Below, in pieces: positions 46,912-54,384 of a DNA stretch of 64,000 nucleotides. A model generated the notes under the pieces. It was not told where the DNA came from. It saw only the letters and a list, made by a program, of their open reading frames with translations, and ran no database searches. Within the stretch, counting starts at the first letter, position 1. The number at the start of each line of letters is the position of its first letter. The stretch is from contig NZ_WVTD01000001.1 of NCBI RefSeq assembly GCF_009856825.1, forward strand, positions 372,001 through 436,000, in the 5' to 3' direction. A program made the translations under genes and the position numbers. Source of the DNA: Novosphingobium silvae. GTDB taxonomy: Bacteria > Pseudomonadota > Alphaproteobacteria > Sphingomonadales > Sphingomonadaceae.

Positions 46912-48268
46912 CCTCGCGCTTACGGGTTTCTTCGCCAGCCTCATCGTGCTGGGCTTCAGGCGCCCCTTCATCTGGGTGCTGTGCTACCTCTATGTCGACA
47001 TCGTCGCCCCGCAGATCATCTCGTGGGGATTCCTGACCCGCATGCCCACGTCGCTGATCGCGTTTGCGGCAGCGTTCCTGGGCTGGCTGGCCTTCGACGA
47101 CAAGCGCGACGCCCGCTTCACCTGGCGGCAGGGCCTGCTGGGGGCGCTGCTGCTCTATTGCCTGGCCACCACCCTCTCGGCGGATTACCCCACCGAGGCG
47201 CTGAACAAGTGGTCGTGGGTATGGAAGGCGCTGGTCTTCGCCATGTTCCTTCCGCTGACCCTGCGCACGCGCCTGCGCATCGAGGCGGTGGCGCTGATCA
47301 TGGTGCTTTCGGCAAGCGCGCTCATCATCGACGGCGGGATCAAGACCGCGACCGGCGGGGGCGGGTATGGAGCCTTGCGAATCTTTGTGGAGAACAACAC
47401 CGGCCTTTACGAAGGCTCGATCCTCTCCTGCGTCGCCATCGCCATCATCCCTCTGGCGCTGTGGCTGGCGAGGCATGGCACGATCTTCCCGCCCGACTGG
47501 AGGGTGTGGACCTTCACCGCCGCGCTGATCTTCGCATGCGCGCTCATTCCCGTGGGCACGCAGGCGCGCACCGGCCTGATGTGCCTTGGCGTCCTGTGCG
47601 TGCTCTATCTGCGGACGGCTAGGCACCGCATTCTGATCTCGGCCGGAATGGCGCTCGCGATGATGATCGCGGTGCCGTTCCTGCCGCAGTCGTTCCTCGC
47701 GCGGATGGACACGATCGAGGATCACCAGGCCGACCAGTCGGCCAGCACCCGCCTTGGCGTGTGGAAGTGGACCATGGACTATGCCCGCGCCCATCCGTTC
47801 GGTGGCGGGTTCGAGGTCTACCTCTCCAGCCGGGTTTCCTACGACACGGTGACGACCCGCACGGAAGGGGGAACCTCCACCGTGACGCGCAGCAAGGTCG
47901 TGGAGGAAGGGCGCGCCTTCCACTCCAGCTACTTCGAGATGCTGGGCGAGCAGGGTTACCCGGGCCTTCTGCTGTGGCTGGTGCTCCAGGCTTCGGGACT
48001 GGTGCAGATGGAGATCGTCCGCCGCCGCTGGAAGCTGCGCACCGGCCCGGAGGAGGCATGGGCCGCGCCGCTGGCGAACGCGCTGCAGCTGGCGCATGTC
48101 GTCTACCTTGTCGGCTCGCTTTTCGTGGGCATCGCTTTCCAGCCCTTCATCCTGATGCTGATCGGCCTGCAGTGCGGCCTGTGGAGCTACCTGAAGCGAA
48201 TCTCGCAGCCCGCGCCGCAGCCGCTTCGCCATCGCCCGCGCAGCCCGGTCAGGACTCCTGCGGCCTGA
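46904..48268 (+). CDS. O-glycosylation ligase-like polysaccharide polymerase, exosortase A-associated
   Basis: Polytopic membrane protein (454 aa) of the Wzy/O-antigen ligase superfamily. The start MLNLALTGFFASLIVLGFRR followed by PFIWVLCYLYVDIVAPQIIS is that of the exosortase A-associated O-ligase subfamily (TIGR03097-type as I recall). About ten helices are visible. The large periplasmic loop carries DQSASTRLGVWKWTMDYARAH and GRAFHSSYFEMLGEQGYPGL, the functional loop of the family. Predicted to join or polymerise lipid-linked sugars in the periplasm. ATG 46856 in frame is a less likely start. It forms a divergent pair with the GT4 gene. Confidence 0.92.
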   Translation: MLNLALTGFFASLIVLGFRRPFIWVLCYLYVDIVAPQIISWGFLTRMPTSLIAFAAAFLGWLAFDDKRDARFTWRQGLLGALLLYCLATTLSADYPTEALNKWSWVWKALVFAMFLPLTLRTRLRIEAVALIMVLSASALIIDGGIKTATGGGGYGALRIFVENNTGLYEGSILSCVAIAIIPLALWLARHGTIFPPDWRVWTFTAALIFACALIPVGTQARTGLMCLGVLCVLYLRTARHRILISAGMALAMMIAVPFLPQSFLARMDTIEDHQADQSASTRLGVWKWTMDYARAHPFGGGFEVYLSSRVSYDTVTTRTEGGTSTVTRSKVVEEGRAFHSSYFEMLGEQGYPGLLLWLVLQASGLVQMEIVRRRWKLRTGPEEAWAAPLANALQLAHVVYLVGSLFVGIAFQPFILMLIGLQCGLWSYLKRISQPAPQPLRHRPRSPVRTPAA

Positions 48269-48307
48269 CGGGCGACAAAAGCGTTTGCACTTTCTTTCGC
48301 GCAATCC

Positions 48308-48452
48308 TTAACATTAACCACCCGCCGCCGTTATCAGCTGAGATGGCGCGGACCGCGCGGCATCGCGCGAAGAGGACCTCGGAAGTCAACCTACGGAACA
48401 TTCCTGCGTTTACGGCAAATTAACCTTTAACCATCAATGGTCATATGGTTAA
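48308..48452 (+). promoter_or_regulatory. Cluster of CtrA boxes upstream of ctrA
   Basis: Within 220 bp upstream of ctrA: TTAACATTAACCAC (from 48308), TTAACC (48420-48425), TTAACCAT (48427-48434) and the inverted ATGGTTAA (48445-48452). The last two are an exact inverted pair 10 bp apart, 71-98 bp before the start codon. TTAACCAT is the CtrA half-site of Caulobacter, so autoregulation of ctrA is strongly suggested. Confidence 0.7.
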
Positions 48453-48523
48453 TACAGGGCAATGTCCGTAAACGGCGCTGGATCGCCGCCGGGGCATAAG
48501 GGGCAAGAAGGGACTATCGACCC

Positions 48524-49219
48524 ATGCGAGTGCTGCTGATCGAGGATGAACCGACCACGGCCCGGGCTATCGAGCTCATGCTGACCGCGGAGGGCTTCAA
48601 TGTCTATTCTACGGATCTGGGCGAAGAAGGCCTCGATCTGGGCAAGCTCTACGACTACGACATCATCCTTCTCGACCTGAACCTGCCCGACATGCACGGC
48701 TACGACGTGCTCAAGAAGCTGCGCGTCGCCAAGGTGCAGACGCCGGTCTTGATCCTGTCCGGCATCTCCGAGATGGACAGCAAGGTCCGCTCGTTCGGCT
48801 TCGGCGCCGACGACTACGTGACCAAGCCGTTCCACCGCGAAGAACTGATCGCCCGCATCCACGCCGTCGTGCGCCGCTCCAAGGGCCACTCGCAGTCGGT
48901 CATCCGCACCGGCAAGCTGGTGGTCAACCTCGACGCCAAGACCGTCGAGGTCGATGGCGCGCGCGTGCACCTGACGGGCAAGGAATACGCGATGCTGGAA
49001 CTGCTCTCGCTGCGCAAGGGCACCACGCTGACCAAGGAAATGTTCCTCAACCACCTCTATGGCGGCATGGACGAGCCGGAGCTGAAGATCATCGACGTCT
49101 TCATCTGCAAGCTGCGCAAGAAGCTTGCCCATGCCTGCGGCGGCGCCAACTACATCGAGACGGTGTGGGGACGCGGCTATGTCCTTCGCGATCCGGACGA
49201 GGCCGCCGAGGCCGCCTGA
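48524..49219 (+). CDS. ctrA: Cell cycle response regulator CtrA
   Basis: OmpR-type response regulator (231 aa), the master cell-cycle and motility regulator of alphaproteobacteria. The receiver domain has EDE (residues 7-9), phospho-acceptor D51 in [20 protein letters not shown] and lysine in [16 protein letters not shown]. The winged-helix domain reads [32 protein letters not shown] and [25 protein letters not shown], which is nearly identical to known CtrA. The C-terminus DPDEAAEAA may serve as a ClpXP degron. sciP, encoding its inhibitor, lies at 2.9 kb. The promoter carries CtrA boxes. Confidence 0.97.
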   Translation: MRVLLIEDEPTTARAIELMLTAEGFNVYSTDLGEEGLDLGKLYDYDIILLDLNLPDMHGYDVLKKLRVAKVQTPVLILSGISEMDSKVRSFGFGADDYVTKPFHREELIARIHAVVRRSKGHSQSVIRTGKLVVNLDAKTVEVDGARVHLTGKEYAMLELLSLRKGTTLTKEMFLNHLYGGMDEPELKIIDVFICKLRKKLAHACGGANYIETVWGRGYVLRDPDEAAEAA

Positions 49220-49292
49220 CCGATAACGGCAGGCGCTTCCTATTCAGGGAGCGCTTTCCACCGGCACGACCCTGCACCCCTTGCAGGACTGT

Positions 49293-49330
49293 AACGGCCG
49301 GGCTTCCCGCACCAGGGGAGCCCGGCCGTT
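49293..49330. terminator. Bidirectional hairpin between ctrA and the convergent gene
   Basis: Sixteen-bp stem (49293-49308 with 49315-49330, one G-U) with a 6-nt loop between the ctrA stop and the end of the TPR protein gene. Only short T-runs flank it, so termination may be partial; it probably serves both genes. Confidence 0.7.
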
Positions 49331-49339
49331 GCATTTCGA

Positions 49340-50908
49340 TCAGCCCGCAGGCGGGGGAGTGGCGGCTTCTTCTTCGGCGGCACCCTCGAACGTGTCGCCC
49401 TCGCCTTTCCAGGCGGGATCGCTGGCAATGCGCTCCACGATCCTGCGGGCATGTTCCGCGCCGCCGCCGCCGTGCGGGTTGTAGGCAACAGGCAACAGGA
49501 TGGTGCGGGCATCCTCCCGCCGCCCGGCGCGCAGCAGCGCCTGGCCCAGGTTCATGCGTAGGCCGTGATCGAACGGCGCAAGCTGGCTCGCCCGGATCAG
49601 CCCGTCGAGCGCGAGTGGGGGCGGCTCCACCCCCTGCTCCGCGTAGCTGCGATAGAAGTAGACCAGCGGCAGCGGATGATCGTTCTCGATCCGGTTGAGC
49701 GCGATGAACGGCGCGCGCGCCGCCTTGTACGCGGCAGCCGCATCCGGCGCCTGGGCAGCGCGCCGCATCAGCGCATACCCCTTCTGGACATAGGCATCGA
49801 CCTGCGTGCGATCGGCGGCGATAGCCCGGTCCGCAGCGGCGATGGCCTCGGCATCGTTGCCCGCATCGAACTCGCATTCGGCAAGCGCGGAGAGAACCGC
49901 CGGGTCGTCGGGGTAGCGCGCCGCGATTTCGCGGGCTTCCGCCAGCAGGGCGCTGGCCTCCTCCGGCGAGGAGACGCCCCGGCGCGAGCGGATGCGCACC
50001 GGCATGATCGCGCTTTCGCCCGCCGCAAGCGCCCGCACGGTGACGGCGCCCGCCGGCACCATGTCAGGTGTCAGCCGCACCGCCGCCATCCGGCTTTTCT
50101 TCAGGTACTTGCCAAGGTCCTTCTCCAGCACATCGAAGTCGCCGAAAGCCTGCGACGCCGCCTCGCGCTGTCCCTTCCCTGCGCGCAGCAGTTCGAAGTA
50201 GCGGGTAAGCTGGCCTTTGCGGGCCGGGTCGAAAGTCAGGTAATGGTACAAGAGCCAGCTCTTGCCGTAGAAGGCATCGTAGCTCTTGTTCTTCCGGCTT
50301 TCGTAGGCGGCGGGGTCGAGCAGGTCGGCCGCCTCGACATCCTTCGCGAAATAGAGTTCGCCCGCACGGTGCTGCGCGGGGCGTCCGAGCCAGATGCCGC
50401 CGTCCGCCTCGAACTTGCTCGAGGCGAAGAACTCGGCCGCGCCTTCGCTCGCCCAGCGCGGCATCGCCATCGGGTTGGACGAGATCAGGAAGTGGTGCGC
50501 ATACTCGTGCAGCAGCACCACCATCGACCAGTTCGCCACCCCGTTCGCCGAAGTCACGGCAGGCACGATCGCCAGCGACCCGCCCGCGCGCGGCACGTAG
50601 AAGCCGCCCACGTACTTGCTGCCTTCGCCATAAAGCTCGCGCACCTTGCTTTCGCTTCGCACGACATAGACGGTCACCCGATTCGACGGGCTCGGCACCG
50701 GCGCCGTCGAGGAGAGGAGCAGCGCCATCCCGGAATGATAGCGCTCAAGCTGCTGCGAGAAGCGGGTGATGTCGCGCTGGCTGTCCTGCGCGTAGATGAC
50801 GAAGTGTTCGCTCGACGCCTCGAGCCACGGCGCCTCGGCGCGTGCCGCGCGGGCGTTCGCGCCCACAAGAACCACGGCCGCAAGGGCCATCCATTTGATC
50901 GATCGCAT
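49340..50908 (-). CDS. Exported HExxH metalloprotease-like protein with TPR repeats
   Basis: Periplasmic protein of 522 aa. Signal peptide MRSIKWMALAAVVLVGANA with cleavage near ARA/EAP. The N-terminal half resembles peptidase-MA/DUF1570-like gluzincins: LLHEYAHHFLI (H134, E135, H138) and, further on, PRWASEGAAEFFASSKFEA with the third ligand candidates E155/E159. The C-terminal half (from about 320) consists of TPR-like helices: LLAEAREIAARYPDDPAVLSA, LAECEFDAGNDAEAIAAAD and ALLRAGRREDARTILLPVAY. Substrate and partners unknown. It is convergent with ctrA. The tail EGAAEEEAATPPPAG is acidic. Confidence 0.85.
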   Translation of the reverse strand: MRSIKWMALAAVVLVGANARAARAEAPWLEASSEHFVIYAQDSQRDITRFSQQLERYHSGMALLLSSTAPVPSPSNRVTVYVVRSESKVRELYGEGSKYVGGFYVPRAGGSLAIVPAVTSANGVANWSMVVLLHEYAHHFLISSNPMAMPRWASEGAAEFFASSKFEADGGIWLGRPAQHRAGELYFAKDVEAADLLDPAAYESRKNKSYDAFYGKSWLLYHYLTFDPARKGQLTRYFELLRAGKGQREAASQAFGDFDVLEKDLGKYLKKSRMAAVRLTPDMVPAGAVTVRALAAGESAIMPVRIRSRRGVSSPEEASALLAEAREIAARYPDDPAVLSALAECEFDAGNDAEAIAAADRAIAADRTQVDAYVQKGYALMRRAAQAPDAAAAYKAARAPFIALNRIENDHPLPLVYFYRSYAEQGVEPPPLALDGLIRASQLAPFDHGLRMNLGQALLRAGRREDARTILLPVAYNPHGGGGAEHARRIVERIASDPAWKGEGDTFEGAAEEEAATPPPAG

Positions 50909-51034
50909 CGGTGCCCCCCGAAACCGGTTTCCGGCAGACTAGCGCGCGAAGGGCGCGATGCAAGTTACACCGGGGTAATTCGCGGCGCCCGAGCAGGAGG
51001 CCGGGGTGTGTGCAGGAGCGGGGCGGCCGTCACG

Positions 51035-51063
51035 AAAAGGGGCCGGTGCATGGCACCGACCCC
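51035..51063 (-). terminator. Terminator of the OmpA-family lipoprotein gene
   Basis: Eleven-bp stem (51039-51049, 51053-51063; one G-U) with a three-base loop and a U-run (plus-strand AAAA, 51035-51038), 31 nt after the stop codon at 51095. Confidence 0.85.
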
Positions 51064-51094
51064 CGATTTTCTTTTCTCTGAAGAGGGACTTCGA

Positions 51095-51769
51095 TCAACG
51101 CGCGGCGTTGACGTCGTCGGTCGTCACCGGAGTGATCTTGATCTCCACGCGGCGGTTGAGCGCGCGGCCTTCCACCGTGGTGTTGTCGGCCACCGGATAG
51201 TTCTTGCCCATGCCCTGCGTCTGGATGCGGGACGAGGACACGCCGCGGCTGATCAGGTAGCGTCCGACCGCATCCGCGCGGCGCTTCGACAAGTCCATGT
51301 TGTACGTGGCCGAGCCGGTCGAATCGGTGTGGCCGTAGACGTCGATCAGGCTGTTCGGATACTGGATCATCGACTGCGCGACCTTGTCCAGCGAGGCCTG
51401 GAACGAAGGGCTGATCACGGTCGAATCGACCGCGAAAGTGACGTCGGGCAGGTTCACGAGAATGCCATCGCCTTCCTGGCTGACGTCGATGCCCGAACCG
51501 GCGGTCTGCTCCTTCAGTTCCTTGATCTGCTTGTCCATCTGGTAGCCGACGACACCGCCCGCAACGCCGCCGATCCCAGCGCCGACTATGCGCGCGGTCT
51601 TGCCGCCGATGACGCTGCCCAGCAGATAGCCGAGGCCGGCGCCGCCCGCGCCGCCGATCGCGGTACGCGAGACCTTGCGCTCGCCCGTGTTGGGGTCGGT
51701 GACGCAGGCGGAAACGGAAACCAGCGCGAGTACCGCGGCTGCAGACGTGACGAGACGCGACTTGTTCAT
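51095..51769 (-). CDS. OmpA-family peptidoglycan-binding lipoprotein
   Basis: Outer-membrane lipoprotein (224 aa). Signal sequence with lipobox VSVSAC, followed by a glycine-zipper domain (IGGAGGAGLGYLLGSVIGGK, GAGIGGVAGGVVGYQMDKQI) and a C-terminal OmpA-like domain that binds diaminopimelate in peptidoglycan: VDVYGHTDSTGSATYN (with the conserved D) and LSKRRADAVGRYLISRGV, RIQTQGMGKNYPVADN. This glycine-zipper-plus-OmpA layout equals YiaD-type lipoproteins. ATG 51769 (MNKSRLVTS) starts the signal peptide; longer starts are unlikely. It should tether the outer membrane to the wall. Confidence 0.93.
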   Translation of the reverse strand: MNKSRLVTSAAAVLALVSVSACVTDPNTGERKVSRTAIGGAGGAGLGYLLGSVIGGKTARIVGAGIGGVAGGVVGYQMDKQIKELKEQTAGSGIDVSQEGDGILVNLPDVTFAVDSTVISPSFQASLDKVAQSMIQYPNSLIDVYGHTDSTGSATYNMDLSKRRADAVGRYLISRGVSSSRIQTQGMGKNYPVADNTTVEGRALNRRVEIKITPVTTDDVNAAR

Positions 51770-51959
51770 CGTGTGGCCCTTCTTCTTTGTGCCCTGTGAG
51801 GACATCTGTGTGCTGTAGTGACCATGAATGGCAAATGGATGATGCCCGCTCAACCCGTCCCGCCTGCATCTGTTCCCTGACAGCCCCGACGTTGCAATTT
51901 ATTGCGCCCGATCACGAACGCTTCGCACGCGGCCGGAATTCTGCTAGCGGTGGGTCATT

Positions 51960-53294
51960 GTGACGCCCTTTCCCTGGACTGACCTCCTCATCATCGCCGG
52001 CCTGATCCTGCTCAACGGCTTGTTCTCGATGTCCGAACTGGCCATCGTCTCCGCGCGCCCGGCGCGCCTGCGCGGTCAGGCAGAGCGGGGGAGCCGAGCG
52101 GCGCAGACGGCGATGGACCTTGCGGCAGATCCCGGGCGCTTCCTCTCCACCGTTCAGATCGGCATCACGCTCATCGGCATCGTGGCAGGCGCTTATTCGG
52201 GCTCAAGCCTCGGCGGGCCGGTGGGCGAGCGTCTGGCGGCGCTGGGCGTGCCTGCCCGTTTTGCGGGAGAGGCCGGCTTCGCGCTCGTCATCATGGCGAC
52301 GACTTATGCCAGCGTCGTGGTGGGCGAACTGGTGCCCAAGCAGCTGGCCCTGCGCATGGCCGAGCCGGTGGCGCTGATCATGGCGCGCCCGATGAGCCTG
52401 CTGGCGCGGGCCATGGGCCCCTTCGTGTGGCTGCTGGACCGCTCCTCCGCGCTGATCCTGCGGCTCTTCTCCATCCGCAGCGGCAATTCCGAGCAGCTGA
52501 CGGCCGAGGAACTGCAGATGATCTTCGCCGAAGCCACTCGCACCGGCGTGATCGAGGAAGAGGAGCGCGCGATGATGACGGGCGTCCTGCGCCTGGCCGA
52601 GCGCCCCGTGCGCGAGCTGATGACCCCGCGCAACCAGATCGACTGGATCGACGTCGACGCCGACGGGGCCCAGCTGCGCGCCAAGATCGAAGCCTCGCCC
52701 CATTCGCTGCTGCCCGTGACCGGGCCAGGCGGACCGGACGACGTGGTCGGCATCCTCAAGGTGCGCGAAGTGCTCGCCTGCCTTGTCGCCGGTCGCCCGG
52801 TCGACGTGCGGGCGATGATGCGCAGGGCCGAGGTCATCCCCGACCAGCTCGACGCCATGGATGCCCTGCGCAAGCTGCAGACCGCCGAGGTCGCGATGGC
52901 GATGGTCCATGACGAGTATGGCCATCTGGAAGGCGTGGTCACGCCGTCCGACGTGCTGTCGGCGCTGGCAGGCACCTTCGTCGCCCACCAGGATGAGGGC
53001 GACGAGCCTCTCGTGGTGACGCGCGAGGACGGATCGCTGCTGGTCTCGGGCGCGATGCCGGCCGATTCGCTGGCCGACCGACTGGGCATGACGCTTCCCG
53101 ACGACCGTGAGTTCGCGACGCTCGCCGGCTATGTCCTGGCCGTTCTCAAGAAGGTCCCGCACGAGGGCGAGCACTTCACCGAGCAGGGCTGGCGGTTCGA
53201 GGTCGTGGACATGGACGGTCTCAAGATCGACAAGATCCTGGTCAGCGCCGAAGCCGGCGAGCACGAGGGCGACGGGGTGAGCGGCGAAAGCTGA
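51960..53294 (+). CDS. CNNM/CBS-domain membrane protein (hemolysin C/CorC family)
   Basis: Integral membrane protein (444 aa) with an N-terminal CNNM (DUF21) transmembrane domain, LLIIAGLILLNGLFSMSELAIVS to about residue 190, two CBS domains (RPVRELMTPRNQIDWIDVDA and DVRAMMRRAEVIPDQLDAMD, about 215-335) and a C-terminal CorC_HlyC domain (LVVTREDGSLLVSGAM, FATLAGYVLAVLKKVPHEGE). Family members export or regulate magnesium and cobalt; the old name hemolysin C is misleading. GTG start. The CBS domains probably bind adenine nucleotides. Followed by a bidirectional terminator. Confidence 0.94.
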   Translation: MTPFPWTDLLIIAGLILLNGLFSMSELAIVSARPARLRGQAERGSRAAQTAMDLAADPGRFLSTVQIGITLIGIVAGAYSGSSLGGPVGERLAALGVPARFAGEAGFALVIMATTYASVVVGELVPKQLALRMAEPVALIMARPMSLLARAMGPFVWLLDRSSALILRLFSIRSGNSEQLTAEELQMIFAEATRTGVIEEEERAMMTGVLRLAERPVRELMTPRNQIDWIDVDADGAQLRAKIEASPHSLLPVTGPGGPDDVVGILKVREVLACLVAGRPVDVRAMMRRAEVIPDQLDAMDALRKLQTAEVAMAMVHDEYGHLEGVVTPSDVLSALAGTFVAHQDEGDEPLVVTREDGSLLVSGAMPADSLADRLGMTLPDDREFATLAGYVLAVLKKVPHEGEHFTEQGWRFEVVDMDGLKIDKILVSAEAGEHEGDGVSGES

Positions 53295-53358
53295 ACCGGT
53301 ATCGCCGGCCCGCCGGCTTAACGGGCCACCGGCACTCTGCCCGCACCAGCAGCAACGA

Positions 53359-53386
53359 AAAAGGCCGGGTGGAAGCCCGGCCTTTT
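53359..53386. terminator. Bidirectional Rho-independent terminator
   Basis: Perfect 11-bp stem AAAAGGCCGGG/CCCGGCCTTTT (53359-53369, 53376-53386) with 6-nt loop, between the convergent CNNM gene (ends 53294) and the DUF3035 gene (ends 53431). A/T-runs on both sides allow use on either strand. Confidence 0.9.
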
Positions 53387-53430
53387 CGCATCTCCGATGG
53401 AGCCTTGCGGCTTCCGGGAAGTCCCGGCGC

Positions 53431-53850
53431 TCAGGCGCCGCCGACGGAGGTCTGTGCGTCGCGCCCGTCACCTTCGGGAGCCGCCAGGATCGCGCGCGTC
53501 ACCTGGCCCTTGGCGACCGTGTAGGTACCCGGATCGCCCACCGTCGAGCGGATCGCGGGGTCCGATGTTCCGGCAAGGCTCAGCGTCGACTTCTCGATCT
53601 CGCTGCGGGCCTGCGGGCCGCCGAACAGCGCGTCGAGCGTCTGCTGCTGCAGCGATTCGTCCGCAGGGCGCGGCTGGCCTTCCTTGGGCGGGCTCAGCGA
53701 AAAGTCGGGCGGCACCACCAGCGGCGTCTGGCGCTGCACCGCGAACTCGTCCGGACGGGTGCGGTCGAACAGCCCGGTGCTGCCGCAAGCCGACAACAGG
53801 ACCGCTCCGGCCGTGACGAGAAGGAGAGCACCGGTTTTCTTCATGCGCAT
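53431..53850 (-). CDS. DUF3035 lipoprotein
   Basis: Lipoprotein (139 aa) of the DUF3035 family, found in alphaproteobacteria directly behind lspA. Signal sequence MRMKKTGALLLVTAGAVLL with lipobox LSAC; mature part GLFDRTRPDEFAVQRQTPLVVPPDFSLSPP shows the family signature (F-x-V-x-x-R-x-P-L-x-V-P-P). No enzymatic motif. It starts 3 nt after the lspA stop, so its own signal peptide would be cleaved by the product of the preceding gene. ATG 53844 is an equally possible start. Probably the last gene of the long ileS-lspA operon. Confidence 0.92.
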   Translation of the reverse strand: MRMKKTGALLLVTAGAVLLSACGSTGLFDRTRPDEFAVQRQTPLVVPPDFSLSPPKEGQPRPADESLQQQTLDALFGGPQARSEIEKSTLSLAGTSDPAIRSTVGDPGTYTVAKGQVTRAILAAPEGDGRDAQTSVGGA

Positions 53851-53853
53851 CAA

Positions 53854-54384
53854 TTAACTCGCATTCTCTTGAGCCTCGTGGGCGGGTTGCGCCGCTTTCT
53901 CGGGCTTGTCGCGCGAAAGCAGGGATCGGGCAAGGATTATCAGGACGCCGATGGTGATCGCCGCATCGGCGAGATTGAAGATGAGAAACGGGCGGACGCT
54001 GCCGATGTGGAAGTCCGCATAGTCGATCACGTAGCCGACGGTATAGCGATCGCGGATGTTGCCCGCCGCGCCGCCCAGCACAAGCCCCAGCGCCACGATA
54101 TCGGGCAGCTTGCGCTCGCGCAGGAGCCACACCAGCACGAACGCGGCGATCGCGCCCGTCATCGCCACCAGCGCCCAGCGTGCCTCGGGCGATCCGGCGG
54201 TGAACAGGCCCAGCGAAACGCCGAAGTTCTGTGTCCATGTCAGGTTGAAGAACGGCAGGACGTAGACCTGCTGGATCTCGTTCAGGCGAAGCCCGCCCAC
54301 GACCCAGCTCTTGATGCCGACATCGAGAGCGAAGACCACCGCCGCGACCAGCAGCCCGATCAGGCGCTTGCGCCAGGGGTTCAT
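53854..54384 (-). CDS. lspA: Prolipoprotein signal peptidase (signal peptidase II)
   Basis: Inner-membrane aspartic protease (176 aa) that removes the signal peptide of lipidated prolipoproteins. Four transmembrane helices are visible. Conserved motifs: TQNFGVSLGLF (N53), GGAAGNIRDRYTVGYVIDYADF (catalytic D121) and FNLADAAI (catalytic D140). The ATG overlaps the ileS stop by 4 bp (ATGA), which fixes the start. The window contains several of its likely substrates (lptE, DUF3576, DUF3035, OmpA-type, ggt and the hydrolase-fold lipoprotein). Confidence 0.96.
   Translation of the reverse strand: MNPWRKRLIGLLVAAVVFALDVGIKSWVVGGLRLNEIQQVYVLPFFNLTWTQNFGVSLGLFTAGSPEARWALVAMTGAIAAFVLVWLLRERKLPDIVALGLVLGGAAGNIRDRYTVGYVIDYADFHIGSVRPFLIFNLADAAITIGVLIILARSLLSRDKPEKAAQPAHEAQENAS

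Noticed and set aside
46601..48304. 567-codon minus-strand frame opposite the O-ligase
   Set aside because: Charged low-complexity shadow of a membrane-protein gene.
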